DNA of 64,000 nt. It comes from Pseudomonadota bacterium. GTDB taxonomy: Bacteria > Pseudomonadota > Alphaproteobacteria > Rhizobiales > Beijerinckiaceae. The stretch's first letter is position 1; the number at the start of each line of letters is the position of its first letter. The position numbers were made by a program, and so were the translations under genes. Under the pieces are notes generated by a model. It worked only from the letters and a program-made list of their open reading frames with translations. It did not search any database and was not told where the DNA came from. The stretch covers positions 88,143 to 152,142 of the forward strand of contig JAKAJL010000002.1 of NCBI GenBank assembly GCA_021813805.1, in the 5' to 3' direction. This document shows positions 53,559 through 62,452 of this stretch, in pieces.

Positions 53559-54722
53559 TCACGCCGCGCCCCAATAAGGCGTCGCGACGCCTTCGCCGCA
53601 ATCGGCCTCGACCAGCTGGCGGCGAACTTCCAGAAGCTGTTCGAGCAGGGCCGGTTCGGCGCGGCCGTAGGCTTCGGCGTCGGGCACGCGGCGGACGACG
53701 ACGCCTAAAAGTTCGGTGATGGCGTTGCCGATCGAATTCTGGCTGATGGTGACGATCAGCTTGCCGGCGTCGTTGCGGTAGATGAGCTGCTTGAAGGCCG
53801 GCTGCCAGCGGATGGCGTTGGCGTATTTCGCGTCGACGATGCAGCGGTCGCGCACCATTTTGGCGGCCTTGAGGAAGGCGTTGTTATGCAGCAGATTATT
53901 TTCCACGAGGTCGGGGAAATGGATATGATCCGGCATCGGCGCGTTGCGGATCGACACCTGGCCGAAAAAGGCGCGGTAGAAGTCGATGAATCCCTTGAGG
54001 ATGACGTCATATTCCCGCCAGAAGCGATGGTCGGACAGGTCGGCGGCGCCGCCGGCCGCTTCCCAGCTCGGCAGGCCTTGAGGATACCCGGTCAGGGCGA
54101 TCCTGCACGAACCGGGCTGGCAGGGCCGCAGCACCCGCAGGTCGAGCCCGTCGAAGAAATGGCGATAGACGTCGCGCAGATAGGCCTGGAACAGCGAGTT
54201 CTGGCCGCCGTCGGTCAGGTTCGGGTTGTCGGGATCGGCCAGAGGCGCCGCCGCCAGCTCCGCCTTGTCGAAGACGATGAAATGATTGTGCAGCATGCGG
54301 ATGCTCGGCACGCCGGGCGAGGTCAGCGGCCAGGTGGCGTCGAGACTCGCCTCGCCGCACAGAACCAGATGCCTTTCCGCGTCGGGGTAGCGCTCCAGCA
54401 TGAAAGAGAACAGGATTTCGTTCATCCGGTTCCAGACATTCTTGACCGGCTCGGGCACCTGGGTGCGGCGAACGGGGCGGCCGAGCGGATCGAGAATGGT
54501 TTTTGAGGTGTTGTAGATAATCGAGGTGTCGAACAGATTGCTGTGGCCGAGCGCCTTGCGGTAGAGCAGCAGGCCTTCCGGGTTGCGCAACAGGCCGTTG
54601 TTGCCGGTCAGGTCGTCGAGATTCTCGGTGCTGTTGAAGAATTCGTTGGGCTTCATGCCTTCCGGCACGTCGAGCGGGATCGGACGGAACGGGGTGACGA
54701 TCTCTCTCGGTCCTGACTGCAT
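53559..54722 (-). CDS. Conserved 387-residue protein, family not recognised
   Basis: 387 residues. ATG 54722 is chosen because AAGGAG ends six bases upstream; ATG 54728 lies directly against it. No signal or membrane helix. Notable blocks: ENLDDLTGNNGLLRNPEGL, WNRMNEILFSFMLERYPD, PSIRMLHNHFIVFDKAEL (two His), GSCRIALTGYPQGLPSWEAAGG, and MPDHIHFPDLVENNLLHNN (His-rich). Clusters of conserved-looking His, Asn and Asp suggest an enzyme. I cannot assign a family. It follows the broken BASS transporter on the same strand. Confidence 0.7.
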   Translation of the reverse strand: MQSGPREIVTPFRPIPLDVPEGMKPNEFFNSTENLDDLTGNNGLLRNPEGLLLYRKALGHSNLFDTSIIYNTSKTILDPLGRPVRRTQVPEPVKNVWNRMNEILFSFMLERYPDAERHLVLCGEASLDATWPLTSPGVPSIRMLHNHFIVFDKAELAAAPLADPDNPNLTDGGQNSLFQAYLRDVYRHFFDGLDLRVLRPCQPGSCRIALTGYPQGLPSWEAAGGAADLSDHRFWREYDVILKGFIDFYRAFFGQVSIRNAPMPDHIHFPDLVENNLLHNNAFLKAAKMVRDRCIVDAKYANAIRWQPAFKQLIYRNDAGKLIVTISQNSIGNAITELLGVVVRRVPDAEAYGRAEPALLEQLLEVRRQLVEADCGEGVATPYWGAA

Positions 54723-54790
54723 GTTCATCTCCTTGGGCGCGGCAATAATTTCTGTATGGCGCGGCTTGTCGCGCGCGGCGTTGCGCCTGG

Positions 54791-55829
54791 TCAAAGTCTC
54801 GCGCGAGGGGCGCCGCCGTCGCTCGCGCTGGACTGCGCCGGGGTTTGGCCTAACATGAACTTTGCCGCAAGCCCTGGCGAAAATCCTTTTGGCGGAAAAT
54901 TTTTCGTTTGCCCGAACCATGGCGCCGCCTGCGGGGCGCGCCGGACGCTGACGCCGGCGCTCATCATGTCGGGTCGTTTCGGCCGCCGAGGCGCCCCCCA
55001 GATGAAACTCAGCATGGCCGGCGCAAGGGTCTGGAACAGGGCGTAGGCCAGGGAGGGCGGCGTTGACGGCCGGCGTGCCGGGAAAGCTGAAGGTCGCGAT
55101 AAGGAGGCCGACGCCGACATTGCGGTCGCCGGTTGAAAAGGCCATGGCCCTTCGGCGGCCGCCGCTCCGGCCTCCGAGAAGCCATCCCGCGCCGACGCTC
55201 GCCAGCGCCAGCGCCAGCATGCCGGCGTAGCTGAGAGGCCGAACGCCGAGCAGAAACTCGTAGTGCGCGGCGATGATCGATCCGACCGTCAGCAAGTTGA
55301 GGGCGAGGCGCACGCGCTTCGACGGCTCCGCCAGCCTTGCGGCCAGTTCCGGCCGCCGGGCCCCGATCAGCAGGCCGGCGGCAAGCGGCAGCAGCTGGGT
55401 CGCAAGCAGCGTCGCGTCCATTTTCACGACATCGATGGCGAGACCCTGGTCGCCCGCCGCTAGCGGCAGCACCAGTTTCAGCGCGAGCAGCGAGAGAAAC
55501 GCCGAGGACGCCGCCAGCAGCGCCATCAGGCCCGCGGAAACCGGAACGTCGCCCATGGCCAGAGCTGTGAAGGGCGGCCCATAGGGCGCCCCCGGACAGA
55601 CCGCGACGATCAGGAAACCGGCGGCCACGAAAGCCGGCGATCGGAACAGCAGCAGCAGCGCGACCGCGCTGAGCGGAACCACAACATAATTGGCGAGCGC
55701 TGCGGCTGCGTCGAGCCCCGCATTGGCGCGACCGCGGCGATCTGCGACATTGTCACGCCGAGGCCGACCGTCACCATCAACTGGATCAGCGTGGCATTGA
55801 CCAGGACGCTGATGAGACGATCGACTGGC
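54791..55829 (-). pseudogene. BASS (bile acid:sodium symporter)-like transporter, two frameshifts
   Basis: The reading frame starts MPVDRLISVLVNATLIQLM in one frame (from 55829), moves near 55720-55735 to the frame with ANYVVVPLSAVALLLLF and FLIVAVCPGAPYGPPFTALA, and moves again near 55049-55054 to NAALLAYALFQTLAPAMLSFIWG. Joined, these give one full BASS-type membrane protein with about eight to ten helices. The last shift fits one extra base in a run of C/G. Either the gene is inactivated or there are sequencing errors in GC runs. The transported substrate is unknown. Confidence 0.7.
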
Positions 55830-55874
55830 ATGCGGCGCGGCTCCAGGGTTGGCGCGCGCGGCGCCCGATGACCG

Positions 55875-57158
55875 TCACGTCCGGCCGGCGACGCTCCCGC
55901 CGCCGAGCCCCTGCATGTCGGGCGCGCGCGCCAGCGCCTGGTCTTCGGGCGAGAAATAAAACCGGTCGATGGCCTGGTCTAGCAAGCGAAGTTCCTGCCG
56001 GAGCGGCGGGCGCCGGCGTTCCGGCAGGTTGGCGATCAGGTCTTCGATCATCGCGCGCAGGCGCCGCGCGATCTGAAAATTTCCGGCGCCATAGAGGCGG
56101 ATCTCGCTGCAGGCGAGCTGGACGAAATCGTCCCAGTTCGGCGTTCTCAGCACCAGCCGTCCCTTGCCGTCGGCGTCGGCCACGATCTCGTCGTGCAGAT
56201 GGCGCTGGCCGATCAGGCGCAGCAGGCGGTGGAGCTGGTCGATTGCCAGCACCCCCGTCGTCGGATCGTTGATCGCCGGCGACAGGGCCTTGATGGCGAC
56301 GTCGACGATCACGCGCAGCGCGAAGGTCGCGTCCTGCTCGATCGTCCGCTCAGGCGCGAGCGCGACCGAACCGGTCAATCGTTTCTGATCCACCGCCCGT
56401 TGGCCGCCGAAAAGCCTGAACAGGGGGTCGCCGGCGCCCACGAAATCGCCGACCCGCGGAACCAGCTCGACGAGACAATCCGCGCGCCGCGCCTCCGCGA
56501 CCAAAGCGGGAATATTGACGGCGATCACCACGCCCGCGCCGCCGCGATGCGGGATTGCGAGGATCGGCTCGCCGAGAGGCGGCGCGCGCAACCCCCCATC
56601 GGCGGCCTGGACCGGTCTCGGATAGACGTCCTTGACCACCTGTCGCCCGTCCTCGGCGATGCGCCATAATATCGAGCCCGGCCGCAGGAGCCGCGCCGCG
56701 TAATCGATGAGGTAGAGGAAGGCGGCGACCGAAGCCAGACCGAGAAAGCCGGCGAGCCAGAGAATCAATCGGGGGCCGGACGGCCCGAGCCGCGCGCCGG
56801 CGCCAATGGCGAAGAGAAGGGTGAAGACGAAAAGCCCAGCCGTCAGCCGGATGACATTGTCGCGCAGCAGCGCGGTCGCGATGATCCTCGGGGTCAGCTG
56901 GCCCGAGGCGACCTGGATGGCGACGAGAATGGAGCCGAAGGTGAAGACCAGAAAGGACAGCGTCAGCGTGATGATGGTTTGCAGCGCCGTCGCCGTGGCC
57001 TCCTGCGCAAGCGGCCACAGCGGCGTCCAGTCCAGCTTGCCACTGAGGGCAAGAGCGCCGCGCAGGACGATCTGTTCGACGACCAGCGCGATGAAGGGGA
57101 CGACCCAGAGCGAGGAGCCGATATAGCTCCTGATCCCGTACCATCGGTTCCAGGCCAT
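55875..57158 (-). CDS. DUF2254 predicted membrane protein
   Basis: 427 residues from ATG 57158. About four N-terminal membrane helices (SSLWVVPFIALVVEQIVL, LQTIITLTLSFLVFTFGSILVAIQVASGQLTPR, VIRLTAGLFVFTLLFAIG, LILWLAGFLGLASVAAFLYLIDYAA). A soluble C-terminal domain has QDATFALRVIVDVAIKALSPAINDPTTGVLAIDQL, the DUF2254 hallmark. Function unknown. It shares the minus strand with the genes around it. Confidence 0.82.
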   Translation of the reverse strand: MAWNRWYGIRSYIGSSLWVVPFIALVVEQIVLRGALALSGKLDWTPLWPLAQEATATALQTIITLTLSFLVFTFGSILVAIQVASGQLTPRIIATALLRDNVIRLTAGLFVFTLLFAIGAGARLGPSGPRLILWLAGFLGLASVAAFLYLIDYAARLLRPGSILWRIAEDGRQVVKDVYPRPVQAADGGLRAPPLGEPILAIPHRGGAGVVIAVNIPALVAEARRADCLVELVPRVGDFVGAGDPLFRLFGGQRAVDQKRLTGSVALAPERTIEQDATFALRVIVDVAIKALSPAINDPTTGVLAIDQLHRLLRLIGQRHLHDEIVADADGKGRLVLRTPNWDDFVQLACSEIRLYGAGNFQIARRLRAMIEDLIANLPERRRPPLRQELRLLDQAIDRFYFSPEDQALARAPDMQGLGGGSVAGRT

Positions 57159-57242
57159 GGGGCGTCCCCTCGTCAAATTGGCGAGTCTGGCGCCGCCCCG
57201 CAAAAAGCGCGACGGCGCTAAAAATTTCGCCTGGCGCGTCGA

Positions 57243-58889
57243 TCAATAGATCGTCGTCGGCGAAGCGCCGGGGATACGCCCTCCCGAAGCCTCCCAGGCG
57301 TCGTAGCTTTGGAATTTTACGCCGATCTTGTCGTACTCGACCCGCAGATAGCCGTCTTTGGCGCGGAAGACGGCGTCCGGCATGACGGCTTTGACCTCCT
57401 GCGCCATGACGCCGACAAAGGCCTTGTGGCCGCCGTTATAGACGAAGCGATAGAAGCCGAGCCCATTGGGCATAACGCCCAGAAGCGTGACGTCGTGCTT
57501 CAGCCTGAGATCGGAGCGCCGCCCACCGCGTCCGCCGCCACGGAACCCGCCGCGACCGCCGCCTCTCATTCCGCCACGAAAGCCGGCCGCCCTCATGCCG
57601 CCGGCGCGCATGCCGCCCCTGTGAAACCCTCCGGCGCGCATTCCGCCGCGGGGTGCGGCGCGACCGGCCGCCGGGCGCGCTTTCGCCCCCTGTCCGGCCC
57701 TGCCGCGCTTGACTTTGCCGCCGGTAGGCCGCGTGGACGGCCGCGCGGCGCCGGCCGAGGGCCGGCCTGGCTTCCCCATTCCAGCGCCGGGGCGTCCCGC
57801 GCCGCCAACCCCTCCAACTCCGCCGGGTCGACCGACGCCGCCTGGGCCGCCGACACCCCCGACACCCCCGACGCCTCCAATCCCGCCGGGCCGTCCGGCT
57901 CCCCCGACGCCGCCGATTCCGCCGGGGCGTCCGCTCGGGCGGTAGCCGGCGCCGGGCGCCCAGGGACGGTTGGCGACGCCGTTTGCGATGCTTCCGGGCG
58001 GGACGGGCGCGCCGGGACGCCAGCCTGCGTAAGGCGGGCGCCAGGCTGGATAGCCCGGCCAGACCGGGCGGTAGATCGCGCCCGTGCCCCAGTTCCAGTA
58101 ATTCCCTCGCCATAGCGACCCGATCGCGACGCCGGCGCCGAAGACCAGCAGGCCCGTGGCCACGGCGACGGCCGGGTCATAGCCCGGCCAGCCGTAAACG
58201 CCGGCCGGATTATAGCTCGGCGCATAGATGACATTGGGGTCGGCGGATTCAATCACCACGACCTCGCGCCCGCCTTGGGTCTGCCGGGAAACCGTCTGCT
58301 GCGGCGTCGTCTTGAGGGCGCCCGCCGCCATGGCCTTGGCGCGAAGGTTTTGGATGGCGTTGGCGACGTCCTGGGGCTGGTTGACGGTCGCGTCGCCGAG
58401 GCTCGTCGTCCAGTCGAGGTCGGCGTTGAGTTTCCTGATGACGTCCGGGAAACGCACGAGGGCCTTGACCGACGGGTCCCAGCTCTGGGCGTCCGCTTCG
58501 GAAAAATCCTGCTTGGCGACGGCCGCCGCGTTGGCGTCCAGCCATCGCGCGGCCATGACGATTTCGAGCGGATAGGCGCAAGCCGGCAGGATCTGTGCGA
58601 GCAGGGAATCGGGATAGAGCGCGATTGGCGCGAGCATCTGTTCGAGCTGCGCCTGGGTATATTTCGGCGCCGGCGTGGTGGCCGGGGCCGCCTGCTCGGT
58701 CGTCGGGACAGGCCCCGGGGCGGCCACGGGCGGGGGCGCTTCCGCCGAGGGTGGGGCCGATTCGGGAGGAGGGTTTCCGGAGGCTGGAGCATCCTGCGCG
58801 AAGGCGTATTCGGGCGTCAGCCCGATCAGGAGGCAAGCAAGGCTGCTCAACAACTTGTTCGCCAATTTCCGAGGTCTTCTCTGGTTCAT
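57243..58889 (-). CDS. DUF3300 protein fused to Gly-rich repeats and an S74-like chaperone domain
   Basis: 548 residues. Sec signal (~1-32, ending AFAQ), a Pro/Ala linker, the DUF3300 domain (~75-240: LAPIALYPDSLLAQILPACAYP, YAPSYNPAGVYGWPGY) with a membrane-like segment, then a Gly-rich region (~310-455) of GGVGG/GRPGG units and GGMRAGG/GFRGG units. The last ~90 residues, from RRSDLRLKHDV through GFYRFVYNG, FVGVMAQEVKAVMPDAV and DGYLRVEYDKIGVKF, match the peptidase S74 intramolecular chaperone of phage tail spikes. The catalytic Ser/Lys pair of true S74 is not obvious (S459 and K463 are candidates). Exported surface protein is inferred. Confidence 0.75.
   Translation of the reverse strand: MNQRRPRKLANKLLSSLACLLIGLTPEYAFAQDAPASGNPPPESAPPSAEAPPPVAAPGPVPTTEQAAPATTPAPKYTQAQLEQMLAPIALYPDSLLAQILPACAYPLEIVMAARWLDANAAAVAKQDFSEADAQSWDPSVKALVRFPDVIRKLNADLDWTTSLGDATVNQPQDVANAIQNLRAKAMAAGALKTTPQQTVSRQTQGGREVVVIESADPNVIYAPSYNPAGVYGWPGYDPAVAVATGLLVFGAGVAIGSLWRGNYWNWGTGAIYRPVWPGYPAWRPPYAGWRPGAPVPPGSIANGVANRPWAPGAGYRPSGRPGGIGGVGGAGRPGGIGGVGGVGGVGGPGGVGRPGGVGGVGGAGRPGAGMGKPGRPSAGAARPSTRPTGGKVKRGRAGQGAKARPAAGRAAPRGGMRAGGFHRGGMRAGGMRAAGFRGGMRGGGRGGFRGGGRGGRRSDLRLKHDVTLLGVMPNGLGFYRFVYNGGHKAFVGVMAQEVKAVMPDAVFRAKDGYLRVEYDKIGVKFQSYDAWEASGGRIPGASPTTIY
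57780..57930 (-). repeat. Tandem coding repeats of GGVGG/GRPGG units
   Basis: Short repeating GC-rich units lie within the Gly-rich part of the DUF3300 gene. They encode GGIGGVGGAGRPGG-type runs. They are coding repeats, not a CRISPR array, and are prone to length change by slippage. Confidence 0.7.
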
Positions 58890-59074
58890 GGCCGTTCACC
58901 TCGCCTCAATGTCGTCAGACAAGCATTCGTCCGGACGCGCCGCTTCTCGGGGGCTATTTGCAGCACATATCTTGCGCCGATCGACAGCCAAGCTCAACCC
59001 CTGCTTTTCCTCAGGAAAAGCCGGTATATTGTGGAGCAACGCCCCCCGGGCCAACGTTTTCTCCGGAGGCCGCA

Positions 59075-59275
59075 ATGTCCCGCCTGGAAACCCGAAACGC
59101 GGCGGTGAGGCGGCGGTTCCTCATCTTTTTCTCGCGGGAGTCGCGGATCATTTCGCCGATCATGGTCTCCCTCGCGCTCGCGCAGATCGCTTTGGGCGTT
59201 TTCGCCGGCCTCATCGAACATTGGTCGCTCGGACATTCGATCTGGTTTACCTTCGCGCCGCACCGCTTCGATTGA
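59075..59275 (+). CDS. Small 66-residue membrane protein upstream of SulP
   Basis: 66 residues from ATG 59075, with GGAGG about six bases upstream. A basic N-terminus (MSRLETRNAAVRRRFLIFF) precedes one membrane helix (IMVSLALAQIALGVFAGLIE), then HWSLGHSIWFTFAPHRFD. It is 67 bp before the SulP gene on the same strand and may be a small partner. No family recognised. Confidence 0.55.
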   Translation: MSRLETRNAAVRRRFLIFFSRESRIISPIMVSLALAQIALGVFAGLIEHWSLGHSIWFTFAPHRFD

Positions 59276-59342
59276 AGGGTCTTTCAATTCCGCAGTAAAA
59301 TGGTTGGCGCAGGCATTGGCGTCCTTTTTTAGGAGCTTTCGC

Positions 59343-61022
59343 ATGACCGCGTCCCATCAGTTGGCTCCCGCGTCCCGCCCGAGCGAAAATGGCTTCCGCT
59401 TCGACCTGGTCGCGGGCTTGACGGCGGCGGCGGTCGTCCTGCCGAAGGCGATGGCCTACGCGACGGTCGCCGGATTGCCTCCGGCTGTCGGGCTCTACAC
59501 GGCGTTTGTGCCTGGCGTCGTTTATGGCCTGCTCGGCTCGTCGCGGGTCTTGAGCGTCAGCTCCACAACGACCCTGGCCATTCTCGTCGGCGCGGATCTC
59601 GGCGACGCCGTCCCCGACGGCGACCCCGCGAAACTGGCCGCCGCGACCGCGACCCTTACGGCGCTTGTCGGCGTCGCTCTGATCGTCGCCCGGCTGCTGC
59701 GGCTGGGTTTTGTCGCCAATTTCATCTCAAGCCCAGTGCTCACGGGGTTCAAGGCAGGCATCGGCCTGGTCATCCTGCTCGACCAGGCTCCAAAACTGCT
59801 GGGCCTTCACCTCGCCAAGCGATCCTTTTGCTCCGACCTGGCGTCCCTCATTCATCACCTTCCGGAAACCTCGGCGATGGCGCTCGCGATTGGCGCGGCG
59901 ACGCTGTTCTTCCTCGTCGGCATGGAAGTCTTCCGCCCCCATTCGCCAGCGCCGCTCATCGCGGTCTCGGGCGCGATCCTGGCGTCATGGCTGCTTGGCC
60001 TCGCCGCACAGGCTGGCGCGACGGTCGGCCACATTCCGCGCGGCGTCCCGACTCTGACCCTCCCCGACCTCGCCATGGTTCGCGATCTCGCGCCGGGCGC
60101 GCTCGGCGTAGCCTTGATGAGCTTTACCGAAAGCATCGCCGCCGCGCGCGCCTTCGCGCGTTCCGGCGATCCGCCGATCGACGCCAATCGGGAACTGGTC
60201 GCAACCGGCGCCGCCAATCTGGCGGGCGCCTTCTTCGGCGCCATGGCCGCGGGTGGCGGCACATCGCAAACCGGCGTGGTTTTTTCCGCAGGCGGAGTGA
60301 CGCAAAAAGCTTCCCTCGTCTGCGCCGGGGCCGCCCTGGCGACCATGCTGGCGCTCGCGCCGCTGCTCGGATTTTTGCCGAACGCGACCCTGGCGGCCAT
60401 CGTCATCGTCTATTCGGCCAGCCTGATCCAGCTTCCCGAATTCGTCGCCATCCGTCGCGTGCGCAACATGGAGTTCTGGTGGGCGGTCGCGGCGGCCTTG
60501 GGCGTCCTGACCTTCGGCACGCTCAAGGGAATCGTCGTCGCCATCATCCTGTCGCTGATCGGACTGGGCAGCCAGATGGCGCGGCCGCGCGTTTCGGTCA
60601 TCGGCCAAAAACGCGACGCGGACGTCCTGCGTCCGCTGTCGCCGGACCATCCGGACGACGAAACCATCGAAGGCCTGTTGATCGTGCGGCCCGAGGACCG
60701 CCTTTTCTTCCTCAACGCCCAGAATGTCGCGGATCGGATCGCGGCGCTCCAGGCCGAATATCGGCCGCGCGTCGTGGTGCTGGACATGAGCCGCGTTCCC
60801 GATATCGAGTTCTCCGCCTTGGAGATGATGATCGAGCGAAACAAGCGCGCGAAAGACCTGGGCTTCGTCGTCTGGCTGGCCGGGCTCAATCCCGACGCGC
60901 TGGAGATGGTGCGGCGCTCCGGCCTTGCCGAACAGCTCGGGGCCGAAAGGATGTTCTTCAATACGCGGACGGCGATCGAGCGCTTCAAGACGATGACGCC
61001 GGCGGAAAACGAAAGCCGTTAG
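59343..61022 (+). CDS. SulP-family anion transporter with STAS domain
   Basis: 559 residues from ATG 59343 (AGGAG eight bases upstream; the frame opens at 59304). Ten to twelve helices with the SulP motifs DLVAGLTAAAVVLPKAMAYA, TLAILVG, FKAGIGLVILLDQAPKLLG and ANLAGAFFGAMAAGGGTSQT. The C-terminal STAS domain (~425-545) has VVVLDMSRVPDIEFSALEMM. SulP proteins carry sulfate, bicarbonate or other anions. An alkylsulfatase is present elsewhere in the window, so sulfate is plausible but unproven. Confidence 0.88.
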   Translation: MTASHQLAPASRPSENGFRFDLVAGLTAAAVVLPKAMAYATVAGLPPAVGLYTAFVPGVVYGLLGSSRVLSVSSTTTLAILVGADLGDAVPDGDPAKLAAATATLTALVGVALIVARLLRLGFVANFISSPVLTGFKAGIGLVILLDQAPKLLGLHLAKRSFCSDLASLIHHLPETSAMALAIGAATLFFLVGMEVFRPHSPAPLIAVSGAILASWLLGLAAQAGATVGHIPRGVPTLTLPDLAMVRDLAPGALGVALMSFTESIAAARAFARSGDPPIDANRELVATGAANLAGAFFGAMAAGGGTSQTGVVFSAGGVTQKASLVCAGAALATMLALAPLLGFLPNATLAAIVIVYSASLIQLPEFVAIRRVRNMEFWWAVAAALGVLTFGTLKGIVVAIILSLIGLGSQMARPRVSVIGQKRDADVLRPLSPDHPDDETIEGLLIVRPEDRLFFLNAQNVADRIAALQAEYRPRVVVLDMSRVPDIEFSALEMMIERNKRAKDLGFVVWLAGLNPDALEMVRRSGLAEQLGAERMFFNTRTAIERFKTMTPAENESR

Positions 61023-61049
61023 CGCGAAGCGCGGGTCTCGACGTCCGCC

Positions 61050-62168
61050 TCAAGGCTTGCGATCGAGCGAAAAGCCGAAATCGCCGTCGATCCAGGTGTC
61101 CTTGTCGGCGATGATCGCCTGGGCCGGGAGCGTTTCCGTCGCGACCGCGACGCCGGGCGTCCGTCGGATCGCCGTGCCGACGGCGAGGAATTCGACCAGG
61201 CCATTGGCGATTTCGGCGATATAGGTTTTGACGCCGACCACGTCCTGCGCGCCGAGCCCATCGGCTTCGTCCTTGATCCGCGCCAGGGCGATTTCGCGCG
61301 CGTCGTGGATCATCGTCGTCAGTTCGTTGATCTCGCCCTTCACAAAACTCTTGAACGCGGCAAGGAAGCCGCCGGCGAAGCCGAGCGAATAGATCGAGGT
61401 GGACATCAGCAGTTTGACCGGCGCGTAGCCGAGCTTGGTCATCGCCCAGAGCTCCGAGCCGGTGAGGTCGGACGTCACCGGGCTCTGAAAAGTCTGCGGC
61501 GGCAGGGCGCGATTGATCGCCGCCGTGCCGGACATCAGCATTTCATGGGTTCCGGCCCAGCGCTCGATGATGGTGCGAATGCCGACCACGGCGTTGGCGC
61601 CGTCCTTTTTGGCGAGCGCCACGGCGCGGTCGAGCGCGGCGTGGCGGGTGAGGTTGAACACATCGGAAAATTCGCGGATCTCGCCGCGCGCCAGGGTTTT
61701 CAGCGAGCCGAGCAGGCCGCCGCCGACGCCCATCGAATAAGCGACATTTCCGAAGACATGCTGGACCGGCTCGTAGCCGGCGTCGATAGCGCAATAAAGC
61801 TCCTGCGCGTCGCCGGCGCTGGTGAACAGGTTTTTTGGGGCGCCCTGCCTGTGGACGCAGGAGCCGATGAACAGGAATTCGGTATTGCCGCTGAAGGCGC
61901 GCAGTTCGCCGGCGACCCCGGCGACGCCCGCCGCGCCGCGTTCCGCCGCCTCGCGAGTCATCCGTTCGAGCGCCGCCTCGCGCCCGGCGTGGATCGCTTC
62001 CGTGACCTGCGGAACCTCGCCGCCGAGAATGTTGCTGACGCCGGCGCCGAGCGAGCCGAGAAAGCCCATGGAATTGACGCTGTTGCCGACGACAAGCTCG
62101 CCGGGCGCGAAACCCTTCATCGCGAGGCAGAAAATCTCATTGCCCGAAAGCCCGGTGACCTGCGCCAT
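61050..62168 (-). CDS. YbjQ/UPF0145-like protein with three tandem repeats
   Basis: 372 residues built from three similar ~95-residue units: residues ~8-107 (GFAPGELVVGNSVNSMGFLG), ~121-215 (GYEPVQHVFGNVAYSMGVGG) and ~237-332 (GYAPVKLLMSTSIYSLGFAG). Each is followed by an Ala/Arg helix (AREAALERM, RHAALDRAVALAK, AREIALARIK) and a short AVVGIRT-like strand. YbjQ-type domains normally occur singly as ~100-residue putative heavy-metal-binding pentamers. Three in one chain is unusual to me. Convergent with the SulP gene. Confidence 0.65.
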   Translation of the reverse strand: MAQVTGLSGNEIFCLAMKGFAPGELVVGNSVNSMGFLGSLGAGVSNILGGEVPQVTEAIHAGREAALERMTREAAERGAAGVAGVAGELRAFSGNTEFLFIGSCVHRQGAPKNLFTSAGDAQELYCAIDAGYEPVQHVFGNVAYSMGVGGGLLGSLKTLARGEIREFSDVFNLTRHAALDRAVALAKKDGANAVVGIRTIIERWAGTHEMLMSGTAAINRALPPQTFQSPVTSDLTGSELWAMTKLGYAPVKLLMSTSIYSLGFAGGFLAAFKSFVKGEINELTTMIHDAREIALARIKDEADGLGAQDVVGVKTYIAEIANGLVEFLAVGTAIRRTPGVAVATETLPAQAIIADKDTWIDGDFGFSLDRKP

Positions 62169-62412
62169 TCGCTGCTCCTCAGGGAAGCGTCCGGCGCCGA
62201 TCTTACCGCGGCAATATTACCGGGACATGGTCGGAAACCGCTACGTGGTCGAAATCCGACGCCTGGTTCCCGGCTGTGAAAGGCCCCGATCGGCGGGGAG
62301 CGGACCACCGCCGAAGTTGCCAGCAAGGGAATGAGCGCGGACGTTTAGCGAAGGGAAGAGACGGGCTGGAAAGCGGCCGGTGGGCCCACGGAAATTTCTA
62401 GCGCGCTCGCGT

Positions 62413-62429
62413 AGCAGTTATATGCTGCT
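62413..62429. promoter_or_regulatory. Small inverted repeat upstream of the nuclease-like gene
   Basis: AGCAG (62413-62417) and CTGCT (62425-62429) flank TTATATG, 24 bp before the start codon. It overlaps the likely promoter/leader and could be an operator or early hairpin. Confidence 0.3.
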
Positions 62430-62452
62430 GCGGCAAAATTTCGGGAATCAAC

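Noticed and set aside
54791..55829. Programmed frameshifting in the BASS-like gene
   Set aside because: Two separate shifts are needed and neither site shows a slippery heptamer with a downstream structure; loss or error is simpler.
57780..57930. CRISPR-like tandem repeats
   Set aside because: The units are short, adjacent, without spacers, and encode the Gly-rich run of the DUF3300 protein.
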